Source: Bacteroidia bacterium (GTDB lineage: Bacteria; Bacteroidota; Bacteroidia; B-17B0; Aurantibacillaceae). From it: a DNA stretch of 64,000 nucleotides. The notes under the pieces were generated by a model that was not told the DNA's origin, did not search any database, and worked only from the letters and a program-made list of their open reading frames with translations. The stretch's first letter is position 1. The number at the start of each line of letters is the position of its first letter. The stretch covers positions 1 through 64,000 of the forward strand of contig JAEUTQ010000024.1 in assembly GCA_016787445.1 (NCBI GenBank), given 5' to 3'. The translations under genes were made by a program, and so were the position numbers. Below, in pieces: positions 8,356-16,290 of the stretch.

Positions 8356-9327
8356 ATGAACGAACCCTTATTAGCCGAGAACAAAGACCGCTTTGTGTTA
8401 TTCCCCATCAAACACAAAGACATTTGGGAAATGTATAAAAAAGCTGAAGCCAGTTTCTGGACAGCGGAAGAGATTGATTTAGCTTCTGACATCACAGACT
8501 GGAATAATAAATTGAACGATAACGAACGTCATTTTATTAAACACGTATTAGCTTTCTTTGCGGCTAGCGACGGAATTGTAAACGAAAACTTAGCGGTAAA
8601 CTTCTTAAACGAAGTACAATCACCGGAAGCTCGTTGCTTTTATGGTTTTCAGGTGATGATGGAAAACATCCACTCTGAAACATATTCGTTATTAATCGAT
8701 ACTTATATTAAAGATCCTGCAGAAAAAGATAAATTATTCCACGCGATTGACACTGTTCCTTGCGTAGGTAAAAAAGCCGAGTGGGCTTTACGTTGGATTA
8801 ACAACGGAAATTTCGCTGAGCGTTTAATTGCTTTTGCTGCTGTTGAAGGAATTTTCTTCTCCGGTTCATTCTGCTCTATTTTCTGGTTAAAGAAGCGTGG
8901 CTTAATGCCGGGCTTAAGCTTTAGCAACGAGCTTATCAGCCGCGACGAAGGTTTACATTGCGATTTCGCTTGTTTATTATATACACAGTATATCAAAAAC
9001 AAAATGCCAATCGAGCAAATTACCAAAATCATCACCGATGCCGTAGCCATCGAAAAAGAATTCGTTTCTGATGCTATTCCGGTGAAGTTAATTGGAATGA
9101 ACTCTGATTTAATGTGCCAGTATATTGAATTTGTGGCCGACCGCTTATTAGTAGCATTAGGTTGCCCTAAGTTCTATAACGCTGCTAACCCTTTCGATTT
9201 CATGGAAATGATTTCGTTACAGGGCAAAACCAACTTCTTCGAAAAACGTGTTGCCGAATATCAAAAGGCGGGCGTTATGGGCAAGAAGGAGGATAACAAC
9301 GTATTTAAGCTGGACGAAGATTTCTAA
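8356..9327 (+). CDS. nrdB: Ribonucleotide reductase class Ia small subunit (R2), eukaryote-like
   Basis: Makes the tyrosyl radical used by NrdA to reduce ribonucleoside diphosphates. It has 323 residues. Diiron ligands by alignment with mouse R2 are D72 (ASDGIVNEN), E103 and H106 (MENIHSETY), E164 (AVEGIFFSG), and E198 and H201 (SRDEGLH). The radical tyrosine is Y110 in HSETY. The C-terminal tail VFKLDEDF ends in the aromatic-acidic peptide that docks onto R1. Much of the protein reads like the vertebrate enzyme ([32 protein letters not shown]), which is known for Bacteroidota. The large subunit follows 239 bases downstream. Confidence 0.98.
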   Translation: MNEPLLAENKDRFVLFPIKHKDIWEMYKKAEASFWTAEEIDLASDITDWNNKLNDNERHFIKHVLAFFAASDGIVNENLAVNFLNEVQSPEARCFYGFQVMMENIHSETYSLLIDTYIKDPAEKDKLFHAIDTVPCVGKKAEWALRWINNGNFAERLIAFAAVEGIFFSGSFCSIFWLKKRGLMPGLSFSNELISRDEGLHCDFACLLYTQYIKNKMPIEQITKIITDAVAIEKEFVSDAIPVKLIGMNSDLMCQYIEFVADRLLVALGCPKFYNAANPFDFMEMISLQGKTNFFEKRVAEYQKAGVMGKKEDNNVFKLDEDF

Positions 9328-9566
9328 GGAAAAATTCGTCGGCTAAAAATCCCGATTAAACAATTGAAGTACAATGTTTAACAAGGTCAAAATCTTGTAT
9401 GGGACTTCTAGCCTCTAAACTTAAAAAAATAATTAACCGCCAAATTGTTGAAATCAAATTGAAGCGGAAACAAAAAAAGGAAATTATAGTAATAACTTGT
9501 AGATACTAAAAAGAGACTCAAAAAACTCAAAAAACCAAAGTAAAAACCAATTAATCCCCAGGGCGT

Positions 9567-11987
9567 ATGTTCGTAATTAAAAGAGATGGCACTCGTGAAT
9601 CAGTGAAGTTCGACAAGATCACTGCACGTATTCAAAAATTAAGCTACAGCTTAGATCCTACCCACGTAGATCCTATTCAGGTTGCTAAAAAAGTAATCGA
9701 TGGCGTTTATGATGGCGTTACCACCAGTGAATTAGATAACCTTGCCGCTGAAACTGCTGCATCGTTAACAGTTCGTCACCCCGATTATGCTTCTTTAGCA
9801 TCGCGTATCGCGGTAAGTAACTTACACAAAAACACCATTAAGTCATTCTCGAAAACAGTTGAAGCCCTTTACAACTATATCGACCCTAAAACAAATTTAC
9901 GCGCGCAATTAATTGCCGACGATGTGTATGAAATCGTTCAGAAGAACGCTTTATTATTAGACTCGTCGATTATTTACGATCGCGATTTTGGTTACGATTA
10001 TTTTGGTTTTAAAACGCTTGAACGCTCTTATTTATTAAAAATGCACGGACAAGTTGCTGAACGCCCTCAGCACATGTTAATGCGTGTTGCCGTTGGTATT
10101 CACAAAGAAGATGTGGAAGCTGCCATCCAAACTTACAACTTAATGAGCGAACGTTGGTTTACACATGCAACACCAACTTTATTCAACGCCGGAACTCCAA
10201 AACCTCAAATGAGCTCTTGCTTCTTATTACAAGTAAAAGAAGACAGCATCGATGGTATTTACGATACATTAAAAAATTGCGCTAAGATTTCTCAAAGCGC
10301 AGGCGGAATCGGTATCAGCATTCACAATGTGCGCGCTACAGGTTCTTATATTAAAGGAACTAATGGTACTTCAAACGGTATCATCCCAATGTTAAAAGTT
10401 TACAACGAAACTGCACGTTACGTTGATCAAGGTGGTGGAAAACGTAAAGGTTCTATCGCCGTTTACTTAGAGCCATGGCACGCGGATATTTACGAATTCC
10501 TTGACATTCGTAAAAACCACGGTAAAGAAGAAATGCGTGCGCGCGATTTATTTACCGCACTATGGATTCCGGATTTATTCATGAAGCGTGTAGAAGCTGA
10601 AGGTGATTGGAGCTTGATGTGTCCGAATGAGTGTCCGGGCTTGAGCGATTGCCACAGCGAAGAATTTGAAAAATTATATACTAAATACGAAAGCGAAGGA
10701 AAATTCCGCAAACAAATTAAAGCACGCGAATTATGGGCAGCCATCATCGACGCGCAAATTGAAACCGGAAATCCTTACATGTTATTTAAAGACGCTGCTA
10801 ACTCAAAATCTAACCAAAAGAATTTGGGTACCATTAAATCATCTAACTTATGTACTGAGATTATCGAGTACACCAGCGCTGATGAAGTAGCGGTATGTAA
10901 CTTAGCATCGATTGCTTTACCTCGTTTCGTAGATGAGAAAACAGGAACTTTCGATCACCAAAAATTATTTGACATTACTTACGTTGCAACGAAAAACTTA
11001 AACAAGATTATCGACCGCAACTACTACCCGATTCCGGAAGCGCGCAAATCAAACATGCGTCACCGTCCGATTGGATTAGGTGTACAAGGTTTAGCCGATG
11101 CATTTATTTTAATGCGTTATCCGTTTGAAAGCGAAGAAGCGAAAAAATTAAACGCTGAAATTTTCGAAACAATTTATTACGCGGCCTTAACAGCAAGTAA
11201 AGATTTAGCGAAGATTGACGGACCATACGAAACATTTGCAGGTTCTCCAATCTCTCAAGGTATCTTCCAACAAGATATGTGGAATGTAACACCAAGCTCT
11301 CGTTGGGAGTGGGATGTGTTACGTGAAGAGATTAAAAAGTTTGGTGTACGCAACTCATTAATGTTAGCACCAATGCCAACAGCAAGTACATCTCAGATTT
11401 TAGGTAACAACGAATGTTTTGAGCCATACACCAGCAACATTTACACACGCCGTGTATTAAGCGGAGAGTTCGTAGTAGTAAACAAACATTTATTACGCGA
11501 CTTAGTGAAATTGGGTATCTGGAATGATAATTTGAAAAACAAAATCATTGCAGCCAACGGTTCGGTACAAAACATCGATGAAATTCCTGCAAACATTAAG
11601 GAGATTTACAAAACCGTTTGGGAAATTAAACAACGTACCATTATTGATATGGCTGCCGATCGTGGTGCTTATATCGATCAGTCACAATCTTTAAACTTAT
11701 TCATCCAGGATGCGAACTTCGCGAAGATGAGTTCAGCTCACTTCTATGCATGGAAGAAAGGTTTAAAAACAGGTATGTATTACTTACGTACTAAAGCAGC
11801 TGCTGACGCTATTAAGTTTACTGTTGACCAAGGTGCATTAGCAAACCCTGCAGTGCAAGTATTAGGCAACGAAGACCAATTATTAGTAGAGCGCGGACAA
11901 ACACATGTATTGAGTTATGAAGAGCAACAAGCGCAATTAGCTTGCAGCTTAGATAACCCGGATGCATGCGAAGCTTGCGGATCTTAA
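9567..11987 (+). CDS. nrdA: Ribonucleotide reductase class Ia large subunit (R1), eukaryote-like
   Basis: Catalytic subunit that converts NDPs to dNDPs. It has 806 residues. An N-terminal ATP-cone ([21 protein letters not shown]... VSNLHKNT) is the dATP/ATP activity switch. Active-site cysteines are C218 (SSCFLLQ), C429 (SNLCTEI, thiyl radical) and C444 ([10 protein letters not shown]). A C-terminal redox pair, C801 and C804 (CEACGS), takes electrons from thioredoxin. The N-terminus is close to human RRM1. The gene is followed by a copy of the GTCAGTTCGAGCG repeat fragment and then a terminator, so nrdB-nrdA is probably a closed two-gene unit. Confidence 0.98.
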   Translation: MFVIKRDGTRESVKFDKITARIQKLSYSLDPTHVDPIQVAKKVIDGVYDGVTTSELDNLAAETAASLTVRHPDYASLASRIAVSNLHKNTIKSFSKTVEALYNYIDPKTNLRAQLIADDVYEIVQKNALLLDSSIIYDRDFGYDYFGFKTLERSYLLKMHGQVAERPQHMLMRVAVGIHKEDVEAAIQTYNLMSERWFTHATPTLFNAGTPKPQMSSCFLLQVKEDSIDGIYDTLKNCAKISQSAGGIGISIHNVRATGSYIKGTNGTSNGIIPMLKVYNETARYVDQGGGKRKGSIAVYLEPWHADIYEFLDIRKNHGKEEMRARDLFTALWIPDLFMKRVEAEGDWSLMCPNECPGLSDCHSEEFEKLYTKYESEGKFRKQIKARELWAAIIDAQIETGNPYMLFKDAANSKSNQKNLGTIKSSNLCTEIIEYTSADEVAVCNLASIALPRFVDEKTGTFDHQKLFDITYVATKNLNKIIDRNYYPIPEARKSNMRHRPIGLGVQGLADAFILMRYPFESEEAKKLNAEIFETIYYAALTASKDLAKIDGPYETFAGSPISQGIFQQDMWNVTPSSRWEWDVLREEIKKFGVRNSLMLAPMPTASTSQILGNNECFEPYTSNIYTRRVLSGEFVVVNKHLLRDLVKLGIWNDNLKNKIIAANGSVQNIDEIPANIKEIYKTVWEIKQRTIIDMAADRGAYIDQSQSLNLFIQDANFAKMSSAHFYAWKKGLKTGMYYLRTKAAADAIKFTVDQGALANPAVQVLGNEDQLLVERGQTHVLSYEEQQAQLACSLDNPDACEACGS

Positions 11988-11995
11988 AAACAAAT

Positions 11996-12020
11996 GTCAG
12001 TTCGAGCGTAGTCGAGAACG
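11996..12020. repeat. Single fragment of the dispersed GTCAGTTCGAGCGTAGTCGAG repeat
   Basis: Begins GTCAGTTCGAGCGTAGTC and is identical over its first 23 bases to the start of units in the tandem array at 53970-54252. It lies between the nrdA stop and its terminator. Confidence 0.8.
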
Positions 12021-12047
12021 AGACGCGAGAATAATTAATAAATAAAC

Positions 12048-12076
12048 AAAAGCCCTGCAGAAATGTGGGGCTTTTT
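12048..12076 (+). terminator. Rho-independent terminator after nrdA
   Basis: Stem AAAAGCCC (12048-12055) and GGGCTTTT (12068-12075), followed by T. It lies 61 bases after the nrdA stop. Confidence 0.85.
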
Positions 12077-12090
12077 AATAAATTTTTACA

Positions 12091-12567
12091 TTGGCTAAAT
12101 TCCTTATTATTGGCCCAAGCGGCGTTGGTAAGTCCTCTGTAATAAACTCCATCAAAGAGCTTAGACTTATAGAGGTTCTAGATCTTGACAGTATATTACA
12201 TGGAACTCCGTTTCCTGAGTATTTTACAAAAGGTAAAGAATATATTGAATCACTAGAAAATTCAAAAGATATTTTAATTGCCGTAGGTGCCGGGTGTACC
12301 TTCCCTGAATTCGGACATAAATGGTTTACTGAGCAACTAACCATTGTGTTAACCGGAAATCCAAAACATATTTTTAATCGTTCTGAAAGGCTACAGAAAA
12401 CTTATAATGGTAATTATGAACATTACTTTTCTGTTGAGTTTTCAAAAGCTAAAGAGTTACTATATAAGAGTTGTCCTTATTTGATAAACACTGAAAATAA
12501 ATGTATCAATCAAGTAACAGGATCTCTTATTGAAATAATAAAGAGTGATACTAAATTTAAAAATTAA
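12091..12567 (+). CDS. Small P-loop NTPase, shikimate/nucleoside-kinase-like
   Basis: A 158-residue soluble protein with Walker A GPSGVGKSS at residues 8-16. It also has an acidic motif, EVLDLDSILHGTP, where small kinases bind substrate, and a possible sensor segment, IVLTGNPKHIFNRSERLQKT. It resembles the P-loop kinase fold (shikimate or adenylate kinase type), but the shikimate-binding residues are not evident, so no aroK name is given. The only sensible start is TTG at 12091, immediately after the nrdA terminator. The gene is more AT-rich than its neighbours, which may mean it was acquired. Substrate unknown. Confidence 0.7.
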   Translation: MAKFLIIGPSGVGKSSVINSIKELRLIEVLDLDSILHGTPFPEYFTKGKEYIESLENSKDILIAVGAGCTFPEFGHKWFTEQLTIVLTGNPKHIFNRSERLQKTYNGNYEHYFSVEFSKAKELLYKSCPYLINTENKCINQVTGSLIEIIKSDTKFKN

Positions 12568-12705
12568 AACTAGTATAACTGCAGTTAGCAAGCTATTGTA
12601 ATCTACTACTGTTTGAAATGCTTAAACAACACTTCATCAGCTCAAATTAGTATAAATTAACACACGTACGTTTCTAGTTTTTCTACATTAGCCAAAACTG
12701 CTGAA

Positions 12706-13515
12706 ATGATGCGTATACAAATATTACCTGTTTTACTGCTTTTTGTTTTCCACTTACAAATCAGAGCTCAAATTGCGTGTAAATCAGTAACCGTTTCGGC
12801 ATGCATTGATTTAAAGACCGAATTACACATTCAATCAGGAAAACTAAAATGGGTACACAACGGCGTTGCTCCCGGGTCTGATCCAAATTGCCCTGGTTTA
12901 ATTACCGTTAACGATAAGGAGTGGAAAGACTGGAATATACCATTTCCCTTAGGTTTTAATACCTATTCTTGTAGTGTAAAAGGAACCCCCCTACTCACCA
13001 ATGAGATTTCCAAACTTCAGCAATTTCCACAAGAAAAAAATAATTTTGAAACCATTTGGTTCTTTGGTGATCCTGAATCACCGGGAGCTCATCGCTATAT
13101 AGTAGCGCTGGAGTTTTGTCCTTTAAAAGCAACAAGCAAAACTCTTGAATCAAACCAGAAAACTGAAATCAAAAAAGAAGACGATAAGAAATCAAATAAT
13201 ATTAAGGATCTCCAAACATACTCTTACTCTATATTATTTACTTCTACAAGTAATAGTCTAACGCTACAAGCTAAAGCAGAACTTGATAAAGTTGTAAAAA
13301 CATTAGAATCGTCAAATGCTATTGCAGAAATTACAGATCACAGAAACAATGAATCAAAAAATAAGCTTTTTGAAGAAAGGGCATTCGTAATTTGTAATTA
13401 TTTAATTAGCAAAGGTGTTGAACAGAAAAAACTACACTACATTTCATATGGTGAAACTAAACCCATAACAACTGCTGCCTTAAAAAAAATCGAAATCAAA
13501 ATCGAGGAAAAATAA
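12706..13515 (+). CDS. Secreted protein with degenerate OmpA-like C-terminal domain
   Basis: A 269-residue protein. Its signal peptide ends near residue 22 (HLQIRAQ). A middle region of about 125 residues has four or five cysteines (IACKSVTVSACIDLKTEL... DPNCPGL... YSCSVKG) and an unrecognised fold. A charged linker (TEIKKEDDKKSNN) leads to a C-terminal segment like the OmpA peptidoglycan-binding domain (LTLQAKAELDKVVKTLESSN... RAFVICNYLISKGVEQKKLHYISYGETKP). The usual NTD...R signature is eroded (ITDHRNNESKNKLFEERAF), so cell-wall binding may be weak or lost. Start choice: the first of two adjacent ATGs. Function unknown. Confidence 0.7.
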   Translation: MMRIQILPVLLLFVFHLQIRAQIACKSVTVSACIDLKTELHIQSGKLKWVHNGVAPGSDPNCPGLITVNDKEWKDWNIPFPLGFNTYSCSVKGTPLLTNEISKLQQFPQEKNNFETIWFFGDPESPGAHRYIVALEFCPLKATSKTLESNQKTEIKKEDDKKSNNIKDLQTYSYSILFTSTSNSLTLQAKAELDKVVKTLESSNAIAEITDHRNNESKNKLFEERAFVICNYLISKGVEQKKLHYISYGETKPITTAALKKIEIKIEEK

Positions 13516-13526
13516 TTTCGTTCTTC

Positions 13527-13566
13527 CCCGATAGCGCAGTCCGGATAGATATCGGGATGTCATCCG
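13527..13566. repeat. Dispersed repeat with near-palindromic core, copy 1
   Basis: CCCCGATAGCGCAG followed by the near-palindrome TCCGGATAG / ATATCGGGA (13540-13557) and TGTCATCC. Related copies are at 15214-15250 and 16034-16072. Confidence 0.7.
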
Positions 13567-13621
13567 TACTTTGTTTAAATCAGAATCATAATTTTTCCTA
13601 TATTTAATTTAAAATACCCCT

Positions 13622-15100
13622 ATGGCATTTGGTGCTTCTCCTAAATTTGAAAAAGAGTTTCAGCTGGAAGAATTATCACAGCAAGAATTTTTAGTAATAG
13701 CCATTGAAGCTGCAAAAGAATTAAGCTGGAACATTGGCACCATTCACGAACATGGCTTTATTGCCTACTCCGGCTTTAGCATGCGCTCTTACGGTGAAGA
13801 AATTAAAATTGACATACAAGATAAAGAAGTCAAATTAAAAAGCGAGTGTACCAGCAGTCAGCTATTTGATTACGGCAAAAACAAAGGCAACGTTGAAGAT
13901 TTAATTTTAACCTGCAAACGCATTAAAGGGAATTTCACCAAAGAAGAGCTTGCCATTAAATATGAAGAGTTAAAAAAATCATTCCTTAGCGAAGAAGAAA
14001 AATTATTGAGTGAAGGAGCACTAAATGTCAAATCACAAAAAGGTAGTTTCTTTTCTCTCTTTGTGCCAAGTGAAGGTTACTCTGTAACACCTATTCTTGT
14101 TAATCTAAATATTCTCATTTTTATTTTAATGGTGATAACAGGTACAAATGTTTTTTTACCTGAAAATGAAGACTTATTGGCGTGGGGCGCAAATTTTCGT
14201 CCGATGACTTTAGATAATCAATGGTGGCGTTTGCTCACTTGTTGTTTTCTGCATATCGGGGTTTTCCATTTACTCATGAATATGTATGCACTTATTTACA
14301 TAGGTCTTTTATTGGAACCCATTTTAGGAACTACGCGTTTTTTGGCTGCCTATCTCGTAACAGGTATTGCTGCCAGTTTAACCAGTTTGGGCTGGCATGA
14401 TCTTACTATTAGCGCTGGCGCATCGGGTGCAATTTTTGGCATGTATGGTGTTTTTCTTGCCATGCTCACAACGAATTTAATAGAAAAATCAGCCAGACAA
14501 TCTCTACTCTCCAGTATCGTTCTTTTTGTGGGTTACAATTTGGTGAACGGACTTAAAGGCGGAGTGGATAATGCCGCACACATAGGTGGACTGTTAAGCG
14601 GAATGGTGGTTGGCTATATTTACTATCCGGCATTAAAAGATGCGGAGGCCCAAGTTTCAAAGAAAACCTCCATCATTTTAATAAGCGCAACAGTTTTACT
14701 TGCCACCGTTTTAATGTGCAGTTCCATTTCAAATGATGTAGCGATTTTTGATCAGAAAATGGAAGAATTTTCTAAGCTGGAATCAGAAGCTTTAGTAATT
14801 TATAATCTTCCGGATACTACTTCAGACGACTACTATTTGAAAAAAATACAAAATCCGGGAATCAGCAATTGGAAAAGATGTGTTGAGATAACGGAAGAAG
14901 TAAAACGATTAGACTTGCCGGAAAACATTATGGAAAGAAATAAGTTATTGAAATATTACTGCCGTTTAAGAATTGAATCTTATCGCCGATTTGCTGAATA
15001 CATCAAAGATACAACCCGCATCGAAAACAAAACAGAATTTGAAATCATCAATCAAAAGATTGAAAAAACGATTGAAGAGATTAAAAGAATAAGTGAGTAA
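13622..15100 (+). CDS. Rhomboid family intramembrane serine protease with N-terminal soluble domain
   Basis: A 492-residue membrane protease that cleaves transmembrane helices. Residues 1-150 are a soluble domain. The rhomboid core spans about 155-340: WWRLLTCCFLHIGVFHLLMNMYAL carries the conserved HxxxN-type segment, the catalytic Ser is S268 in GASGAIFG, and the catalytic His is H320 in NAAHIGGLL. One more helix follows (IILISATVLLATVLMCSS), then about 125 soluble, charged residues. The added N- and C-terminal domains are common in Bacteroidota rhomboids, but their role is not established. Substrates cannot be predicted from the neighbours. Confidence 0.93.
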   Translation: MAFGASPKFEKEFQLEELSQQEFLVIAIEAAKELSWNIGTIHEHGFIAYSGFSMRSYGEEIKIDIQDKEVKLKSECTSSQLFDYGKNKGNVEDLILTCKRIKGNFTKEELAIKYEELKKSFLSEEEKLLSEGALNVKSQKGSFFSLFVPSEGYSVTPILVNLNILIFILMVITGTNVFLPENEDLLAWGANFRPMTLDNQWWRLLTCCFLHIGVFHLLMNMYALIYIGLLLEPILGTTRFLAAYLVTGIAASLTSLGWHDLTISAGASGAIFGMYGVFLAMLTTNLIEKSARQSLLSSIVLFVGYNLVNGLKGGVDNAAHIGGLLSGMVVGYIYYPALKDAEAQVSKKTSIILISATVLLATVLMCSSISNDVAIFDQKMEEFSKLESEALVIYNLPDTTSDDYYLKKIQNPGISNWKRCVEITEEVKRLDLPENIMERNKLLKYYCRLRIESYRRFAEYIKDTTRIENKTEFEIINQKIEKTIEEIKRISE

Positions 15101-15108
15101 ACTGAAAA

Positions 15109-15131
15109 GGTTATCACAAAATGCGATAACC
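15109..15131. repeat. Palindrome with core TCACA-AAA-TGCGA (ORF6N-region family)
   Basis: GGTTATC / GATAACC arms around ACAAAATGC, nine bases after the rhomboid stop. The first 15 bases are identical to the hairpin at 16106-16128. Read on the minus strand it ends in a short T-run and sits where the terminator of the decayed DoxX copy would be. Confidence 0.75.
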
Positions 15132-15211
15132 TCTACCCAACATTTAGAATAATTTTTCTTAAGCGCTTTTGTTTCTTGTAAAAACTTGGCTTCATTTTCA
15201 GATAAACACCT
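15131..15211 (-). pseudogene. Decayed duplicate of the 3' end of the DoxX-like gene
   Basis: 81 bases matching 16911-16994, the last codons and 3' flank of the intact DoxX-like gene, in the same orientation and with only about ten differences. Both copies start with CTCTACC..AACATTTAGAATAATT and end with CAGATAAACACC. In this copy a base is missing at the CTGAAAATGAAGCC segment (intact: CTGAAAAATAAAGCC), which breaks the reading frame, and nothing of the upstream gene remains. The pair forms direct repeats about 1.78 kb apart, bracketing the ORF6N gene and the beta-barrel gene. Confidence 0.8.
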
Positions 15212-15213
15212 AA

Positions 15214-15250
15214 CCCGTTACGCAGTCTATATAGCTATCTGGATGTAACC
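15214..15250. repeat. Dispersed repeat with near-palindromic core, copy 2 (degenerate)
   Basis: CCCGTTACGCAG followed by TCTATATAG / CTATCTGGA (15226-15243) and TGTAACC. It is a decayed relative of the copies at 13527 and 16034. Confidence 0.55.
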
Positions 15251-15351
15251 CACCCTTATCTCTGTAATTTTTGTTCACTTCTTCTGTTTGCTATAATTTA
15301 TGGCAAGCAGCTTGCAGTTTTTGCCTATAGTTTTGCTGCAAAATATTTTAC

Positions 15352-15897
15352 ATGAAAAAAATTACGGATGAAATAAGTGTTGCTGACGAATTTGTATTAA
15401 GTAAAATTTACTTGCTAAGAGGGCATAAAGTAATGCTCGATAGTGATTTGGCGGGGCTTTACGGTGTTGAAACCAAACGATTAAAGGAACAAGTGAACCG
15501 GAATATAAAACGATTTCCTGCTGACTTTATGTTTGAAATGACTGAACATGAGTTAAAAATTTGGAGGTCGCAATTTGCGACCTCCAAATCACTAAAGATG
15601 GGTTTGAGAAGGCCACCATATTGTTTCACAGAACAGGGTGTAGCCATGCTTTCGAGTGTACTCAACAGCGAAAAAGCAATTGAGGTTAATATTATAATCA
15701 TAAGGGTATTTACAAAAATAAGGCAGACCATTATGGATGTCACACAACTTCGCTTAGCCTTTGAAGAAATAAAAAAGAAAACCGAAAACAACACCAAAAA
15801 CATTGAGGTGGTATTTCAATATTTAGATGAATTGCTTGAAAAAAACAAAAAGTCAGTAACACGCCAAAAAATTGGCTATAGGGTGTCAAAAAAATGA
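15352..15897 (+). CDS. ORF6N-domain DNA-binding protein
   Basis: A 181-residue protein. The ORF6N domain occupies residues 1-110 (IYLLRGHKVMLDSDLAGLYGVETKRLKEQVNRNIKRFPADFMFEMT... PPYCFTEQGVAMLSSVL), with a coiled-coil tail (AFEEIKKKTENNTKNIEVVFQYLDELLEKNKK). ORF6N proteins occur in phages and as stand-alone genes in many Bacteroidota and are thought to bind DNA. Codons 70-79 (IWRSQFATSK) are encoded by a near-perfect 29-bp palindrome. Related palindromes flank the gene on both sides. This makes self-recognition or autoregulation a possibility, though unproven. No phage genes are nearby. Confidence 0.88.
   Translation: MKKITDEISVADEFVLSKIYLLRGHKVMLDSDLAGLYGVETKRLKEQVNRNIKRFPADFMFEMTEHELKIWRSQFATSKSLKMGLRRPPYCFTEQGVAMLSSVLNSEKAIEVNIIIIRVFTKIRQTIMDVTQLRLAFEEIKKKTENNTKNIEVVFQYLDELLEKNKKSVTRQKIGYRVSKK
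15560..15588. repeat. 29-bp near-perfect palindrome inside the ORF6N coding sequence
   Basis: Arms TTTGGAGGTCGCAA (15560-15573) and TTGCGACCTCCAAA (15575-15588) around a single central T; all 14 pairs match. It encodes part of IWRSQFATSK in the ORF6N protein. Core TCGCA-ATT-TGCGA. Confidence 0.97.
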
Positions 15898-15934
15898 GTT
15901 CGTGTTGGTGGGATTTTAACCTATACAATTCCGG

Positions 15935-15966
15935 TTTTAATTAGGGCGAATTCGCCCTAATTAAAA
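15935..15966. repeat. 32-bp perfect palindrome
   Basis: Left arm TTTTAATTAGGGCGAA (15935-15950) is followed directly by its exact reverse complement (15951-15966). It lies 38 bases after the ORF6N stop. It could form a cruciform or, in RNA, a strong hairpin with an A-rich flank. Confidence 0.97.
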
Positions 15967-16021
15967 ATAAAGTCCCTGTAGCGGGATTTGAATCAGTTCT
16001 TTTACAACCCTAATTTTAAAG

Positions 16022-16037
16022 GGGTCGATTTCGACCC
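16022..16037. repeat. 16-bp palindrome GGGTCGA-TT-TCGACCC
   Basis: Seven matched pairs around TT. It resembles the GGTCG...CGACC arms of the ORF6N palindromes with the CA/TG centre missing. Confidence 0.85.
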
Positions 16038-16072
16038 GTTAGCGCGGTCCGGATAGCTATCGGGATGTAATC
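16034..16072. repeat. Dispersed repeat with near-palindromic core, copy 3
   Basis: CCCGTTAGCGCGG followed by TCCGGATAG / CTATCGGGA (16048-16065; 8 of 9 pairs) and TGTAATC. It is close to the copies at 13527 and 15214. Confidence 0.75.
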
Positions 16073-16105
16073 TGTTCACTTCATTCCAATTTTCATAATA
16101 AAAAA

Positions 16106-16128
16106 GGTTATCACAAAATGTGACAACC
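16106..16128. repeat. Palindrome with core TCACA-AAA-TGTGA
   Basis: GGTTATCACA / TGTGACAACC with one mismatch, loop AAA. It shares its first 15 bases with the hairpin at 15109-15131. If read as codons it would give RLSQNVTT, parallel to the RSQFATS encoded by the palindrome within the ORF6N gene. Confidence 0.85.
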
Positions 16129-16143
16129 TACGCGTATAAAACT

Positions 16144-16168
16144 TTGAGGTCGCAAATTGCGACCTCAA
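16144..16168. repeat. 25-bp palindrome with core TCGCA-AAT-TGCGA
   Basis: Arms TTGAGGTCGCAA and TTGCGACCTCAA around one A; all 12 pairs match. It differs from the palindrome inside the ORF6N gene mainly at the outer bases. Confidence 0.97.
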
Positions 16169-16290
16169 GTGTAGGCATAAAATAATTCCACATTCTCATT
16201 AGCACCACTTATTAGAGAGTTTCTGCCACTTATAAATAGCTTAGTAGCCTATTTAAATATTTTGTAAATTGTATTATCAATCGTTAAATC

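Larger units (their letters stand above)
15898..16290. other. Palindrome-rich intergenic region downstream of ORF6N
   Basis: 393 bases without a credible gene. In order they hold the 32-bp palindrome (15935), GGGTCGA-TT-TCGACCC (16022-16037), a dispersed repeat with a GATAGCTATC core (16034-16072), a hairpin with core TCACA-AAA-TGTGA (16106-16128) and a 25-bp palindrome with core TCGCA-AAT-TGCGA (16144-16168). The promoter of the next gene follows. Confidence 0.85.

Noticed and set aside
12091-12567. Shikimate kinase (aroK)
   Set aside because: Only the Walker A and general size fit; shikimate-binding residues are not evident, so the name would be a guess.
15109-15131. Simple terminator of the rhomboid gene
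   Set aside because: On the plus strand no T-run follows the hairpin; it fits better as part of the decayed DoxX copy and the palindrome family.
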